64,000 nucleotides of DNA, from positions 17,939,213 to 18,003,212 of the forward strand of contig NC_065531.1 in assembly GCF_020184175.1 (NCBI RefSeq), written 5' to 3'. A program made the translations under genes and the position numbers. The stretch's first letter is position 1, and the number at the start of each line of letters is the position of its first letter. This document shows positions 1 through 10,640 of this stretch, in pieces. Under the pieces are notes generated by a model. The model worked only from the letters and a program-made list of their open reading frames with translations. It did no database searches and had not been told where the DNA came from. This DNA is from Aphis gossypii. Its lineage: Eukaryota > Arthropoda > Insecta > Hemiptera > Aphididae.

Positions 1-880
1 TATCAACATTACTTTTTCTTTTATTCAAAAAATTATATATATATGTATATATATATATATTATTTATACACGTATATTTGATTAAAATAGCCTGTGGCAG
101 TGTTTTACGCAGATGTTCTTTGAGAGCTATTTTGCAATGATTATATTGATACAACACGAAAGGGAGCGATGCTGTAAAAAGCTGTCGACTTTGAAATATT
201 CTAAAGTGTTAAAGGATCGTGTTAGTCGGAAAAGTATATATACTATACAGCAGGCTTATTATTTTGATTGAACAAGACAAAAACTAAATAATAAAAATAA
301 GTAATTTTAAATCAGAATCATTACTTTTTGTTTTGAATGTCACTTTTGTATTCTTTGGTGAAACCTATACAAAAACATTTAAAACATTGTAAAATATAAA
401 TTCAAAATAATATTATATCATTGTAATAACATATGATTTTTTTTAAGTATATAAATTGTTTTTTAGGATTTATATTTTTTTCATCTCTTTGTCTATTGAT
501 TAATAACTAACGATGCGAATAAAAATCAATATGAATTATGCCACCTGTAAAAAAAAAAAAATACTCTTGTCATTATCGAGTAAGATTAAGATGAGCAATA
601 TTAATATGATTTCTTGAAAAATCATTGAATCGATTAAAATCAACGAAAACCCATTCACATTATAAGTTATATCCAGTTGAGATCACTCAGTATGCGTTAT
701 TAGTTGTCTACTAAGAACAAGCCAATCCATACAATATCAAAACTCGTGTACACAAAAAAAAAAGCTGTTGACAACAGATTTCGACGTGGCCAGGACTTTA
801 TATAAAAGGTCACACGAGTATTTCCGTCAATGTTACCGTATTTATGGGGGTAAAATAAAAAAAAGCTAAAAAAAAAATTA
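1..880. other. AT-rich non-coding block
   Basis: No gene is recognisable. The stretch holds an interrupted (TA)n tract at about 33-62, a 12-base A run near 549-560, and a further A run near 868. CpG is sparse. The short minus-strand frame at 700-900 is phenylalanine-rich because of T runs and looks like chance. Confidence 0.6.
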
Positions 881-1180
881 GTGAACGAACAAAATAGCAT
901 AAGACAGGTGCGCGAGGACCGTACCGAATGTTGGATTCTGGAAACTAAGACGGAGATGCGATGGTGGCTGCAGTGCGAGTGAGAGAGAGCGCGAGTGATA
1001 GCGAGCGAGGAAAATGTAGGGGAAAAAAATAAAGAAATACATATTTATGTCGTTTGGCACCTTTTGTGCGGTTTAACAATAAATTCTGATTAAACTCTCG
1101 GTCGCCTTAACCAATCGCCTTTTACGGGTCATTAGAGTACGAGGGGGCGGCGGTGGCGGCGGCGGCCGATCGGTTGGGAA
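881..1180. other. CpG-rich block with GGC repeat
   Basis: GC and CpG rise sharply against the flanks. The block includes a purine-rich GAGAGAGAGCGCGAG segment near 981-1006 and a GGC-type run at about 1141-1166 whose repeated G pairs could stack into a two-tier G-quadruplex. It resembles an unmethylated CpG island or promoter-proximal sequence, but no start site or exon can be assigned. Confidence 0.4.
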
Positions 1181-1540
1181 ACGTATTTTTTCTCCTTGTG
1201 TTATTTTTTTGTGATACAATGATTTACTGCCCTGTTATTTAAAATATATATATATATGTATATGCTCACATGATATATCCATAGCCACTTGGTTAATAAC
1301 ATGAACGCATGTGAACAGAACGGATTCCGAATTATGAGTTTTATCAATTTATTCGTGTATATACGATAATTTATTGCTTTTTGTGTTTACGTTTGGACCG
1401 AACAATATCAGGGGTGCCCGAGTAAAAAAAAATAAAAAAAATAACTATCAACAGTATTTAATATTTTTTAAGTTATTCCCGTTTACGACGACTTCTGAAT
1501 TGTGTTATTTATTATAATTTATATTATTATTTCTTTCCAG
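1181..1540. other. AT-rich spacer
   Basis: Contains a (TA)n tract at about 1243-1262 and A runs near 1424-1440. It ends in TTATTTCTTTCCAG, a good match to a eukaryotic splice acceptor, immediately before the ATG at 1541. Confidence 0.5.
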
Positions 1541-1813
1541 ATGTATTTCGTAGGTACCTACTGTTGCGTCCTGCCGCTTCAACGTGTACAATTTATTATG
1601 ATATTATTACTATTACCCATAGGCTTCCAAAATATTGAAAATCGTTTGAAATTACGCACTTTGGCCACGCCGCTCGAACCTCCATCGGAAATCGACAAAG
1701 TCTTCTGCAGATATTTGCAACACATCTCGATACGACGACGTGTGTGTGTATTATCTCGTACGAGTCCTGCGATTCGCTTTAAGCATAATGCGTTCAATCA
1801 AGCGTGCTCGTAA
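1541..1813 (+). CDS. Possible small ORF or exon after acceptor-like site (unrecognised)
   Basis: An ATG at 1541 opens 90 codons ending in TAA at 1811-1813. The ATG directly follows TTATTTCTTTCCAG, a pyrimidine-rich acceptor-like sequence, so this could be a terminal exon as well as a free ORF. The residues are mixed rather than low-complexity, with a short hydrophobic run near residues 17-28 and a basic C-terminal half. No family is recognised. The opposite strand is also open for 72 codons over 1579-1797, which is typical of CpG-bearing sequence poor in stop triplets. Ninety codons is within the chance range for this window. The GTAGGTACCTAC palindrome at 1550-1561 lies inside the frame, which argues against strong coding constraint. 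Confidence 0.15.
   Translation: MYFVGTYCCVLPLQRVQFIMILLLLPIGFQNIENRLKLRTLATPLEPPSEIDKVFCRYLQHISIRRRVCVLSRTSPAIRFKHNAFNQACS
1550..1561. repeat. GTAGGTACCTAC palindrome, copy 1
   Basis: A perfect 12-base palindrome, the first of three exact copies in the window. Function unknown. Confidence 0.9.
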
Positions 1814-2261
1814 AAATATTCGGCGACTATTCATTATCATTACGACGTGACATGTGCATTCGACGAGACCTTTCATCTCGGCGTGGGGTGTGATGTTGTG
1901 GGGGTCGTCGTCATAAACAAAGACGATGGGAAATTTTAATACTATTATATTATAATATTATATGTGTACGCCATGTATACGTGCGTGTCATACTGTTACG
2001 ATATTATACTGCACACATATTATAATGTATCATTATAGTTTATTGAACACTGCATAATGATATTATACGGAGCCGACGGATTTTGATTAGTAATTCTTTT
2101 TCGTTCGACATCTTTCGAGTCTCCGTATCGTCGTTAACGAAAACTCAGACAAAATAACTATCGAGTCATACTCGCGTGTATATAGCTATATCTCATACGT
2201 ATTATAAAGAACAAACAAACAAATAAAAAAAAAAAAAAATTACATAAAAAAGGTATCCACG
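1814..2261. other. Mixed spacer
   Basis: TATTATA-type AT words alternate with CpG-bearing stretches such as the T/C/G-rich segment near 2095-2140. An A run lies at about 2224-2239. No gene or RNA is recognised. Confidence 0.5.
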
Positions 2262-2429
2262 ATGCCAATTTGGAATCCTGCAATAACAGCGCTGTTCCCC
2301 TCCGTTCCGATCTCCGATCACGTTCACGCTTCCACCTCGCCGTGCGTATATCCCTCGGCGGCGACTGCGACCGGTGTTCGGGTGAGCATGCATTCTTCTT
2401 TCGGCGTCGACAAAAAGACCTGTCGATGA
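2262..2429 (+). CDS. Possible first coding exon or 55-residue ORF (unrecognised)
   Basis: ATG at 2262, with A at -3, opens 55 codons ending at TGA 2427-2429. After exactly 40 codons, at 2381/2382, there is a donor-like CGG|GTGAGC, so an exon of 2262-2381 would end in phase 0. The 40 residues are rich in S, T, A and P and begin MPIWNPAITALFPSVP, which is not the F/Y/I/N/K mix typical of random AT-rich frames here. No domain is recognised and no matching acceptor exon was found downstream. Codon use is G/C-rich, as expected for any frame in this CpG-bearing patch, so chance is a real alternative. Confidence 0.2.
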   Translation: MPIWNPAITALFPSVPISDHVHASTSPCVYPSAATATGVRVSMHSSFGVDKKTCR

Positions 2430-3400
2430 TTGTCAACACTATAAGTACACTACGGTCCAAACATATTCAGCATATTTGCCACCTGCCTCGTATAACTATA
2501 TATTTTTTTCCTCCTCTCGTTTTCTTTCTTCTTGCGTTCACACGGACGTCTCTTAATGGCCAATCAGACATATATTTCTTTTATGGATTTATTTATAAAA
2601 GTGTATTTTTACGATTGTTTATCAATGCGATTTTTATGGTGGCCATATAACAGGAAGCCGGCGGACCCCTTTGATCCCGGTCAGATCAAACACGATAATT
2701 TGTGCCGTGGGCTTACTCGGCAGCGGCAATGGAAATATACACTTTTACACGATAGTCCCGCCACCGCCGCCGCCACTGCAACGTTACACCAGAGACTATT
2801 ATCAAAGTATTGGAAATATTCATCAACACGTTATTATTGTCGTTGGCGCCAGATCGGTTTGGCACAAAGTGATTGGATTCATTTATTTTTTATTTTTTTT
2901 GAGTCATTTTACTAACACTTTATCTTATTTTCGAATAGTGTTTTTATAATCAACGCTTTTGTTAATATTTATATATTCTTATAAATACCTATTATAATTG
3001 TTAGGTACTTAGAACACAATCAAGTCATTTGTTTAAAACTTTTTGTCAGTGAAAAAATCAAAATCAATATAACCAAACGTTTTTAATAATATAATTCTAT
3101 GTTTAAAATAAAAAATAAATAAAAATCTGTATAGTGGAAGAATGTAGTATTATTTTTATTACTTACTTATTATGCGCTTATATGCCAAAGTACTTAAAAT
3201 TAGTGAATAATTTTTAAAATATAAAATTTAAATTTAAATGGCCAATGCTATTTGAATATGAATACAAATTAAATACAAATATAAAATTTATTATAATTGA
3301 TCAATATTATGCTCTATCGGTTTCTTAAATAAAAAAAAAAACCGTGACATTCAATAAAGTCATAATATTTTTGTTTTAAATAGTAAATAATTATAAGATA
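2430..3400. other. Spacer with short CCG repeat, then AT-rich block
   Basis: A CCG-type repeat lies at about 2759-2775. Plus-strand frames at 2532-2915 and 2671-2949 overlap in different phases and show no domain. From about 2880 onward the sequence is AT-rich and CpG-poor, with an A run at 3331-3342. Confidence 0.5.
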
Positions 3401-4480
3401 CCATCGGTATCCGCTAAATTTAAATAGAAACTGCGGTTTGAATCAATCGGAGATCAAAACAGTTCCGATAAAACGTCATACTAAAATATCGCTTTAGTAC
3501 TGCGAATAAACGCAATATTATTGAAATCTATTCGACAGCATAATATATTATTTACACATACCTAGTCGTCATTCCACGATAGTTTGTGATGGTGATATCC
3601 TACGCGGTTGTCGGCACAATAGTTACAATAATTAGCATATGAAATGCGCACGTCAGACCCATACTATTTTAATTATTGTTATTTTATTTAAATTCATGAC
3701 ACCCAATATCGTTCATTTTCGTTATAGCGCTTCATCGTTTTCCAAATCCCCTCATCCACTGCCGCTGCTGCCGCCGCCACCGCCGCCACCAACACCTACT
3801 CGGCCACTTTTCTTCACTGTATAATAATAATAATGATAATATGTGTACACAGTATAATATAATATATAAGAACGGGTTGAAAAAAAAAAAAGTCAGTAGG
3901 TTTATCTTTATTGGTCGCTAATGGTCGAACGTTATAAATAACATAATAAAATCGAATGATAAAGGAACCGAAAAATGTTGCATTTTATTGCCGAACAGAC
4001 GTTCTTACGTATAATGGTCGGGTTACAATATTATGTTAATTGCGTTTGGTCGATTTGTGTGTGCGTGTGCCCGCGGTATACATATAAAAAACATTTAGCC
4101 GACGGAATATATTACGTTATTGCTTTAGAGCCCGGGAGCCGCTCCGGTATAATAGGTGATGAACGATCGAATTCCGGGGCCACAAATCCATGATTTCCAT
4201 CTTATATACATATATACGTAGGTATATATATTCATATATATGACCTGCACGATCCTATGACTATACTGCCACGTGCATTATGTTCGAAAATTCCCATTCA
4301 TGTCGGTCCCGTATACAATCGTTATTTTTTCCCTATTTTGATTTTTATTTTTTGGCCGTCGTCGTACTCTCACGACATTAATCGTTCCTCAAATATTATT
4401 AATGGTGTTAAAACGTATAACCAGTATCTCGAAGACAGTGCGGTGAATACGACTGGAACCCACAGTAGTTAATATCGTAT
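3401..4480. other. Mixed spacer with CCG microsatellite
   Basis: A CTG/CCG run at about 3759-3791 codes prolines in the short frame 3639-3824 and explains it. The frames at 3975-4193 and 4257-4472 (about 70 codons each) have no recognisable domain. AT tracts include TA-rich sequence at 4203-4240. Confidence 0.5.
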
Positions 4481-5600
4481 ACCTACCAGTTATTTACTCG
4501 TAAATATAATACGAAAATCTTAATAATATTATTACAACATAAATCAATATGTAGCGTATAGAAATTAGTAAAGTCCGACGAATCGATTTAATCAAATTAC
4601 ATATTAAACAAGTAGTTCTTTCTGTATCGGAACAGAGTTCTTGAGTATTTGTAAATTTACGATCATTTTAAGTATAAATATTATGTATATGTTGCTAAAA
4701 TAGATTTAGTGCAATAATCAATGGTTGAGATAAATAATATGTTATAATCTACAGATATATGTTATATATATATACATATACATATATAAGAAATATACAT
4801 TTTATACTACGCAATACAAATATTTTATTACACACGATATCATTATGCTATGAGAAATTAGGATCATAATAGTTTATACCGATGAATGTATTATAATTGA
4901 TATCACATTAAATATAAAATGATTCATCAAACATGTTCACTAATTTATGGTGGAGTAGTTCTGTAGTAAATGGAAATTATTTTGATCGTGGACTGACTAG
5001 CTACATATCAAAGTAATATTTTTTTTATATTTTAGAGACCATATTATATTAAGCATATTGCAACAGTGATCATATTATTATAATATTTTACCACTGTCTA
5101 GTCTATGTTTTCATAAAATATACATTTTTAAATATAAAAGACAGTTAATAAAGTTTTAATCTATGTGGAATTGACGATTGATGTAATTTTATTTCTCCTC
5201 GTGTAAAGTATAAAGATACATGGTATTACGTATAAATATCTTTTGCATAATATACTTGATAGGAGTTTAATATGCCATAGAGAAATTGTCGACAATTTTT
5301 AAGAACAAAATTAATGCTGGTTCAAACATTAAAAAAGAGAATTCTTAAGATATTACTATAACTTCAAAGAAAATAATCATTCGGCATTCATACTCGTGTA
5401 GAATGCATATTATTATATTGGTAAAGTATAGTATAAACAAATTATGTATTTCGTTGACCAGATTTTTTAACAAGTCACTTTTGACTTTTCCACACGATTC
5501 GCGATTTTCGTCAATAAGTACAACGCGTGCATGGAATTTGTGTAACTAAAAAAAAAATATATATATATATATATATGAAAACGAATTTTAAAAAACTCTA
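4481..5600. other. AT-rich block
   Basis: Homogeneous AT-rich sequence with few CpGs. Contains TATATA words near 4758-4790 and an A run followed by (AT)n at about 5548-5576. No coding or RNA feature seen. Confidence 0.6.
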
Positions 5601-7130
5601 ATATTATTGTAATATTGTTTATCATAATAATGTTCTTTCATATACCTGATAGGTACAACACGAAAATGATTTCCTACTCGATACCTACCTACGTAATTTT
5701 CCACACTTTCGTCAGAGGTGTGAGTGCACACACACAATATAACCGTGCGATATTATATTTGACCGGGACGGGTATTATTTTCGAATTATCAATTTTTTAT
5801 ACTGCATGTCGCACGACGGCCGATTACACGCCCACGCGGCGTGCCATCTATAATCAACACGTGGATTACAATAGGATATTATTTCTCGGGCTATATCGGT
5901 GTCGCGTCGGGGCTGAAGTATACATGGAAATATCATCGTGCGTATGTGTGTGTATGTTCGATGCGACACGGAGACCTAATGATTGTACACATAAAAACGA
6001 TAATAACAATAAGACAAAAAAATAAAAAATAAACGACACGAAGTGTTAACGGTGATTTTCGATTATGAAATGATACATTGTGCATGATGGGGCGAACGAA
6101 CCCAGTTCTCGAGAGGCGAAATTACACAAACGTATAAAGGACAAAAAGAATATTATAATGTCCGACGACCCGCGGCGGCGTGTGTTTTAATTTTTCGGAC
6201 GTCGTGGGCGTAGGTACTTCTCCACACCGTCTGGTCGGGGGTGTGAGAAAAAAACTGTTACTTCGTGATTTTTGTCTTCACCAGTCCACCGTGCATTTAC
6301 TCAGTGTGCCCTGTAAGATATTGTGACGTGGATTTCGAAATAACGGAAATCATCGTCGTATATAAAATCTTTTCAAAATGTCTAGAAAATAATTCACGCA
6401 CGAATAGTACGTAGTATAATATGTGTACACCTTTGTTCGTATTGCAATATTATTGCGTGATACTGTGTATACGAGTTTTTGTTTTGCTTCGTTAATACCC
6501 CGAATTTCGTCGTTTGTACCAAAAAGCGATAAAAAGTTACACGATTTTTTACAAAAACTAAATCTGGTGCTTATAAAATCTTCCAACAACACAAATCTCG
6601 CATTTTATTACTCCAAACTTGTTGAGATTTTTAATAGTTTTAGTAATAGTATAGTACTATAGTATATACGTGTAGTTTAGTAATTTTTAAGTTTTTACAC
6701 TATTTAATCTATGTGTATGATATCATATTCGATTTCTATTTTTGTGGATAATTTATAAAATAAAATATATTTTTCTTTCATCACTACAGCATTGGCTACT
6801 TTATTTCCAAATACCAAGTTTATCTATATATACCTACCTATATGTATACAATAGCGATCGGCATATAAATATAGTATAAGATATATAGATTAGTATTTAT
6901 ATAATTTATACTTCTACGGGATTATAGCAGTGATCAATTATCGTGAAACTTTCTATCGGAGCTATCTTTCTTCCATTATTGGAAGAAACATTATGAACAA
7001 TGTATAGACTAAAATATAGCTTGCCACTTTATTGTAATTAGAAGAAGAGATATCCTATTAATATACACATATATATATATATATATACGGTATAGTTTAT
7101 AAATGTATACAATATGCATATGCGCCAGTC
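5601..7130. other. Mixed spacer
   Basis: CpG-bearing sequence at about 5800-6320 is followed by AT-rich sequence. The 136-codon frame at 5615-6025 ends in Asn/Lys from AAT/AAA runs, overlaps an open antisense frame, and has no domain; I regard it as chance. A (TA)n tract lies at about 7070-7087. Confidence 0.5.
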
Positions 7131-7383
7131 GATTATTGTAACGTGCCGCGGATATATTATATGGTTTCAGTCTCATCACGGGACACCTCCGTAACGCCGC
7201 CGATTTCCGGTCGATTAATCACCACCGGAAGTATATACACATATATAGGTATAAACTCGGGGCGGGGGCCGAGGGGGTCAAGTTAAGTGTGTGCCGCTTG
7301 TACTTCTACTGCGATACTTAGTTCGTATATATTGTATAAAGGAAACGCCGCGCGAGCGGGGAAAGGGTTGCGAGAAGAAAGTG
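7131..7383. promoter_or_regulatory. CpG-bearing block, possible promoter-proximal region
   Basis: GC rises abruptly, with a G-rich stretch near 7257-7277 (CGGGGCGGGGGCCGAGGGGG) and a purine-rich leader at 7357-7383 just before the ATG at 7384. If the small exon downstream is real, this would be its 5' leader and core promoter. No TATA box or initiator can be assigned, so the call rests on composition and position only. Confidence 0.15.
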
Positions 7384-7428
7384 ATGGATCCAGCGGCGGC
7401 GGCCCGTCGTTCGAACGATATAAATCAG
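7384..7428 (+). CDS. Possible 15-codon first exon (unrecognised)
   Basis: ATG at 7384 with a favourable context (GTGATGG) starts MDPAAAARRSNDINQ and is followed at 7429 by CAG|GTATGC, an acceptable donor. The exon would end in phase 0. The four alanines come from a GCG repeat. The stretch is very short, so composition gives almost no evidence. If the donor is not used, the frame runs on to a stop at 7495-7497. No partner exon was found. Confidence 0.12.
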
Positions 7429-10079
7429 GTATGCAGGACAGGAACAAAGGGGGTTCGATGCGCGTTGTATATATCCATTTATCAACCCGTTAAGTAATAG
7501 GGTCGAACGACTATACTGTGAGGGCAAGATCAGGGGGGGTGTACGGGCGAGAGACGAAAGCCGCGATTATTCAACCAGATCATGATTCGTGATGCGCAAA
7601 CACGAGACGTGTTCCTCACCGGGATAACCCTATACATATGTATACAAAATACGCGTACATGTACGTATATTATATGTGCGTGCACCATATATATTATATT
7701 GATGGTACATACTTGTGTTATAGATGTATAAAGAAAAAAAAAGACCGCGCAGACCGTTTAACGAATATTTTATTAAACAGCTGGTGTGAATTTTTTTTTC
7801 TGATTCGTATTTATTTATCGTAATTTTTTTTTTTTTGGTTTGTCTTTGTGTGTTTTGATTGCGTAAGAAAAGAACAGACAATAAATTTAGAGAACGCTCT
7901 TTCCTCGTGCCCATGAACTGCGTTTAACCGCTACGCGGCTGTATACACACATATACCTAATTATTATTATAGGTATATATGTATATACCAACGGCACGGC
8001 TTCTATTATATTCATCCCCAAACGACATACCATTTTATAGCTAGACAATATTATTGTCCATGCTTCGTGTAAACTGTATAGTATTCTATATTTTCGTAAT
8101 CTGAATGACCTTCATGAGGAAGGGGCACGTGTCCGAAGTAATCACGTTGTACAAGGGATGAAAAAATATATTTTGAGAAAAGAGCATAATTTGGTTATAG
8201 AAATGTATAGCTTAAAGTTAAGTAATTAATTTTTGTTTCATGATTTCATCGGGTAAATGTCATGTCCAATCACAAAAAATGCCTACTGTTTTTTATTTTA
8301 TTTTTTTTTTTGTAGTTAACCTAGATAATATAATCTTGTGTAATATTAGAACTATATATTTAAAAAAAAAAAATAAGAGGATTCTAATTTATATATTGTA
8401 ATACTATAAAAACTATAAACAAAAGAAAATCATTGTTATTTTATTTTTAAGAATCTATAACCATTGCAGCTCAGTCTACCACTTTTAATATTATATCCAT
8501 ATAAGTAATACGTGTAATGTGTATGATATTCACAATTTATATTATGTTTTATACAATATGCCTTCTGGTGCGAAAATGCTAAATGTAACCCTAAAGTCAA
8601 AATGCGAATACGTTCGATATTATTATGATGAATTACCCGTACTGTAATGTATAATTTATGAATACACCCATATTGTCTACACAAATCGCGTCGAACAATT
8701 CAAATGACCTCGTTTACAAGAAAGGTAGGTAAAAGAATGTTTCTCGAATCGCTGCCGATCAACAACCCCAACGAGCCCATCGCAAATCGTATATTTTATA
8801 TAAAGGCGGTTATATATCATATTATATTATGTGCTATGTAATAATATGTGCGTGTGGTGTGCGCCCATTGATGGGAAAAACAAACAACAGATTTCGATAA
8901 TATGTTCTCTGATCTCATATTATTACTTTCGAATTCATAATAATCGCTGTCAGCCAAATAAATTTATACAATATATATAGTGTGTGGCGCCCTGATCTGT
9001 CCCCTTTTCGTGTACAATGTTTGCTCCGGACGTGTCGGAATAAAGCAGATTTATAAGCGCCAAATTTATTTTTACACAGACGCCGATCTCATATATTAGT
9101 ATATATCTTAAAAGAAAAAAAATGGCATACCGAATGCTCGAGTGACGTTTAATGATAACAACTGTAGCAATATATGTTTAGTTCTTGACGTGAAAATTCA
9201 AATAAATGAAACACCTACGACCCGCTAAAAGTATTATCGTTTTGTGCGGTATAAATCATGTCTATCTAATAATAGCGAAGAGACGATTATTTAATGCAGA
9301 GCGATCACACGTAATATAGTGTTTTTGGTAAAAAAAAAAATAAAAATAATAATATGAAAGTAAACGAGTCATGGTAAGACCATCGTCAGTGAGCGTATTA
9401 GAATATAAAAATATTATAATATTCGTTCAATTAGTAATACTTTAAATTTCGTCTTAACTCGAGCGCACCGCACGTCTTCATTGTTATCCGTCGTTTACTA
9501 TAAAAGCCAAACAAAACGGTAAATCATTATTATTATAAAAAAACAAAACAAACTGTGCCAAAATTTTGTGTTCCAAATGAACGTATTTTTAAGATATAGT
9601 TTAAAAATACATTATAAAACACGTTTGTTAAATTAATAATAAAGAGCCAGTAAATACGGCTATTTTTCGGGAAAATGTGGTTTTTTTTCTTCCAATTTTC
9701 GATTTCGTTCATCGTCGAGATCGGCAAACCACATACAGCATCATAATATATAATTCGAGATAGCTCACTGAAAACTCTGTATGTATATAGGTACCCGGTT
9801 GTTACCTACTTTATATATTATATATATATATAGGTACGTAATACCGCGGTAGTATAATATGTTGGTTAGTGCTGGTTAGTGGTTATATGTAGTAATGCCA
9901 TAATGGTTAACTGCGGCGTTTGGTCCATTCGCGAGTGGCGCGCACATTTATCACACCGGTATTTAGCCCACGGAACGTCCAGTTTTGATTTCGCCTCTTC
10001 CGCCAGTCTACGCGTCGTGTACATGAACGCGTAATAATAATAATAACGATACTAACTTGCTGTTGTCTTGTCAAGGGTC
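7429..10079. other. Mixed spacer
   Basis: CpG-bearing sequence to about 7620, then AT-rich sequence with A/T runs near 7735, 7790, 7825, 8300 and 8360. A further CpG-bearing patch covers about 9900-10080. No frame over 100 codons and no RNA gene recognised. Confidence 0.55.
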
Positions 10080-10603
10080 GTTAGGAAAATTTGCATGCGA
10101 TTCGCGGCCGCGTCACTCGTGGACCATTTTATACGACACCCGTTTCCCCGTGTAATTCATTGATATTGACGTATTTCAAAAAAAAAAAAATCCAAAAAAA
10201 CGAATAATAAATAATAAAGAGGAAACCGGGTTACGGCGCGCGTGACTTAACATCTGTCGCCGACAGCAAATTTCTGTTTCTGTTCTGCCGGCGGCCGTTT
10301 ACAAAGGAAACCAGATTGTCGCTGCCGTTTTTTTTTTCCATCAGTTTTTACGTTTCATATTTTACATATCAAACTCGACGGAGACTGCAGCGGCGACGGC
10401 GGGTCGAACGTATAACAGCAGAAAAAACAACGATTAATCCCGTTTGGCGACTCTTGACGATCGAGCAGCCGCCTCGTTGAGTACAATCTAATATAATCGA
10501 ACGGATGTGTACATATTATAATATTATTATATTTGACCAACAGCTCATATAGGCACTGTATCAGTCGCGGAAAACCCGAGTTGTTTTGACTAAAAAAATA
10601 CGC
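10080..10603. other. CpG-bearing block
   Basis: Contains CGCGGCCGCG near 10102-10112, an A run at about 10178-10199 and CGGCGGCC near 10289. No coding signal. It precedes the telomeric-repeat insertion. Confidence 0.5.
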
Positions 10604-10640
10604 ACCGGCACGATACCTAACCTAACCTAACCGGCACGAT
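10604..10640. repeat. Interstitial telomeric repeat with 11-base flanking duplication
   Basis: Three exact units of the pentamer ACCTA (read as TTAGG on the other strand) fill 10615-10629. They are bracketed by the identical 11-mer ACCGGCACGAT at 10604-10614 and 10630-10640. TTAGG is the canonical insect telomere unit. The exact whole-unit insert with an exact duplication on both sides looks like insertion of telomeric DNA at a staggered break, filled in to give a target-site duplication. Coincidental tandem duplication is the alternative. Confidence 0.75.
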
